A stretch of DNA of 64,000 nt, from assembly GCF_009765445.1 (NCBI RefSeq), contig NZ_WHOY01000031.1, forward strand, positions 2,932,405 through 2,996,404, written 5' to 3'. Source of the DNA: Pantoea sp. BAV 3049 (GTDB lineage Bacteria; Pseudomonadota; Gammaproteobacteria; Enterobacterales; Enterobacteriaceae). The notes beneath the pieces were generated by a model. It ran no database searches. It saw only the letters and a list, made by a program, of their open reading frames with translations, and was not told the origin of the DNA. Positions 63,428 through 64,000 of this stretch are shown one piece after another; the stretch's first letter is position 1, and each line of letters opens with the position of its first letter. The position numbers and the translations under genes were made by a program.

Positions 63428-63883
63428 TTATCTCCCGTTACTCACAACCAGTTTCGGAGGTGCCATTCCGCTGAACTTACTGGCGGCTTTCTTCGCTGCT
63501 GCGTCTTTGGCTTCTTTTTTGCCCGTATCGCCCATTTTCTGGCAGACGTAAGGGGCAAGTTTTGCGGCCGCTTCCAGGCTGAGCTTTGGATCAACCAGAA
63601 GGTTATCGCTCATGATTCTTTTCATCACGGCGATGGGATCATCAAACTGGGTCGGAGTTTCTACCGGAGGTAAATCTGCCTGACGAACCGGCTCTGACAA
63701 TGAGTCAGCAGGGTTAATTGCCCTGACCCTTTCCATGTAACCGATCACGTCTTTATCTTTGGCAAGCTGACTTCCTTTCACCTTCGCCGTTTTTTCACTG
63801 TATCCCGCCTGAATGGCGGCCTGTCGCTGATTGCTGCCCTTCATCAGGGCATCAGCAAACTTCTTTTTCTGCCCTGTCAGCAT
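63428..63883 (-). CDS. Terminase small subunit
   Basis: 151 residues. N-terminal DNA-binding part KKKFADALMKGSNQRQAAIQAGYSEKTAKVKGSQL is the Terminase_2 helix-turn-helix. Middle helical oligomer region with LLVDPKLSLEAAAKLAPYV and a basic tail. It recognises the packaging start on phage DNA and recruits the large subunit. First structural gene of the late operon in the window. Confidence 0.9.
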   Translation of the reverse strand: MLTGQKKKFADALMKGSNQRQAAIQAGYSEKTAKVKGSQLAKDKDVIGYMERVRAINPADSLSEPVRQADLPPVETPTQFDDPIAVMKRIMSDNLLVDPKLSLEAAAKLAPYVCQKMGDTGKKEAKDAAAKKAASKFSGMAPPKLVVSNGR

Positions 63884-64000
63884 GGTTACCTCATGGGTTT
63901 ACAGGGTTAACCGGGTGGGTTAACAACCTTAAAAAAAGGGAAATTTTCTGCGCGTGAGGGGAGGCGCGGTTTCGTGGGTGAGGGGGGTTCTGGTTCTGAG
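63884..64000. other. Region upstream of terminase, expected to hold packaging start (cos)
   Basis: 117 bases without a gene. Contains a run CTTAAAAAAAGGG and GC-rich blocks such as GCGCGTGAGGGGAGGCGCG. In HK97-like phages the cos site lies next to the small terminase gene, so it may lie here or just beyond. No exact match to a known cos was recognised. Confidence 0.25.

Larger units (their letters stand above)
42619..64000 (-). mobile_element. Siphovirus-type prophage, right part (continues beyond window)
   Basis: All genes from terminase to tail fibre run on the minus strand in the order of lambdoid siphoviruses: DNA packaging, head, connector, tail, tail tip, fibre. Head genes are HK97-like, tail genes lambda/N15-like. 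A DinI-like gene on the other strand closes the element next to host ybhL. Integrase, immunity, replication, late regulator Q and lysis genes are not seen and should lie past 64000. Structural genes show no frameshifts, so this part looks functional. Confidence 0.93.

Noticed and set aside
1..64000. CRISPR array, tRNA or rRNA genes, integrase
   Set aside because: No regularly spaced repeats, no cloverleaf with a TTCGA-type arm and no integrase-like frame were seen anywhere in the window.

Overview
The window is a chromosomal segment of a gamma-proteobacterium of the order Enterobacterales. It looks most like the Erwinia/Pantoea group: its gene content and order follow Escherichia coli in blocks, but it also carries genes that E. 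coli lacks at these places (NicO transporter, MpaB-type oxygenase, DUF3772 channel, GH15 enzyme, PPK2 remnant). The genus is an inference; no rRNA or other marker gene is present. No tRNA, rRNA or CRISPR array was seen.

Positions 1-42600 are host chromosome. Two blocks that are far apart in E. coli are joined here. The first (1.8-34.1 kb) is the mlrA / yohO / yehWXYZ / bglX / dld / pbpG / yohC / yohD / yohF / dusC neighbourhood. Extra genes are inserted: an MFS carrier, idi, a NicO metal transporter, a chemoreceptor, a SUFU-domain protein, an MpaB-like oxygenase, a DUF3772 mechanosensitive channel, GH15, an ErfK-type L,D-transpeptidase and a YhhS-like MFS carrier. The second (34.2-42.3 kb) is rhlE / ybhQ / ybhP / clsB / ybhN / ybhL, with an ECF sigma / anti-sigma pair and a cytochrome b561 inserted. 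Main functions are osmoprotectant uptake, envelope and peptidoglycan work, D-lactate respiration, glucoside hydrolysis, cardiolipin synthesis and RNA metabolism.

The host part carries several fossils: a FAD oxidoreductase fused by deletion to the tail of a DUF3833 gene (4.0 kb), the C-terminus of a Tlde1-type peptidoglycan-targeting toxin followed by a small secreted protein that may be its immunity partner (15.4-15.9 kb), a CorA-type transporter tail (30.6 kb), and a PPK2 gene that lost its nucleotide-binding core (31.1-31.7 kb). These point to ongoing gene loss by internal deletion.

From about 42.62 kb to the end lies the right part of a siphovirus-type prophage, inserted next to ybhL and running out of the window. 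Read on the minus strand from the window end it has terminase small and large subunits, a fused HK97-type protease-capsid, portal, a probable head fibre, connector and closure proteins, tail tube, the G/GT frameshift pair, tape measure, lambda-like M-L-K-I-J tail tip, small tail proteins, a Cor-like lipoprotein and a self-cleaving tail fibre. A DinI-like gene under a LexA-like box closes the prophage. The late operon is punctuated by six intrinsic terminators placed just upstream of genes, which suggests that late antitermination is needed. Integrase, repressor and lysis genes lie outside the window.
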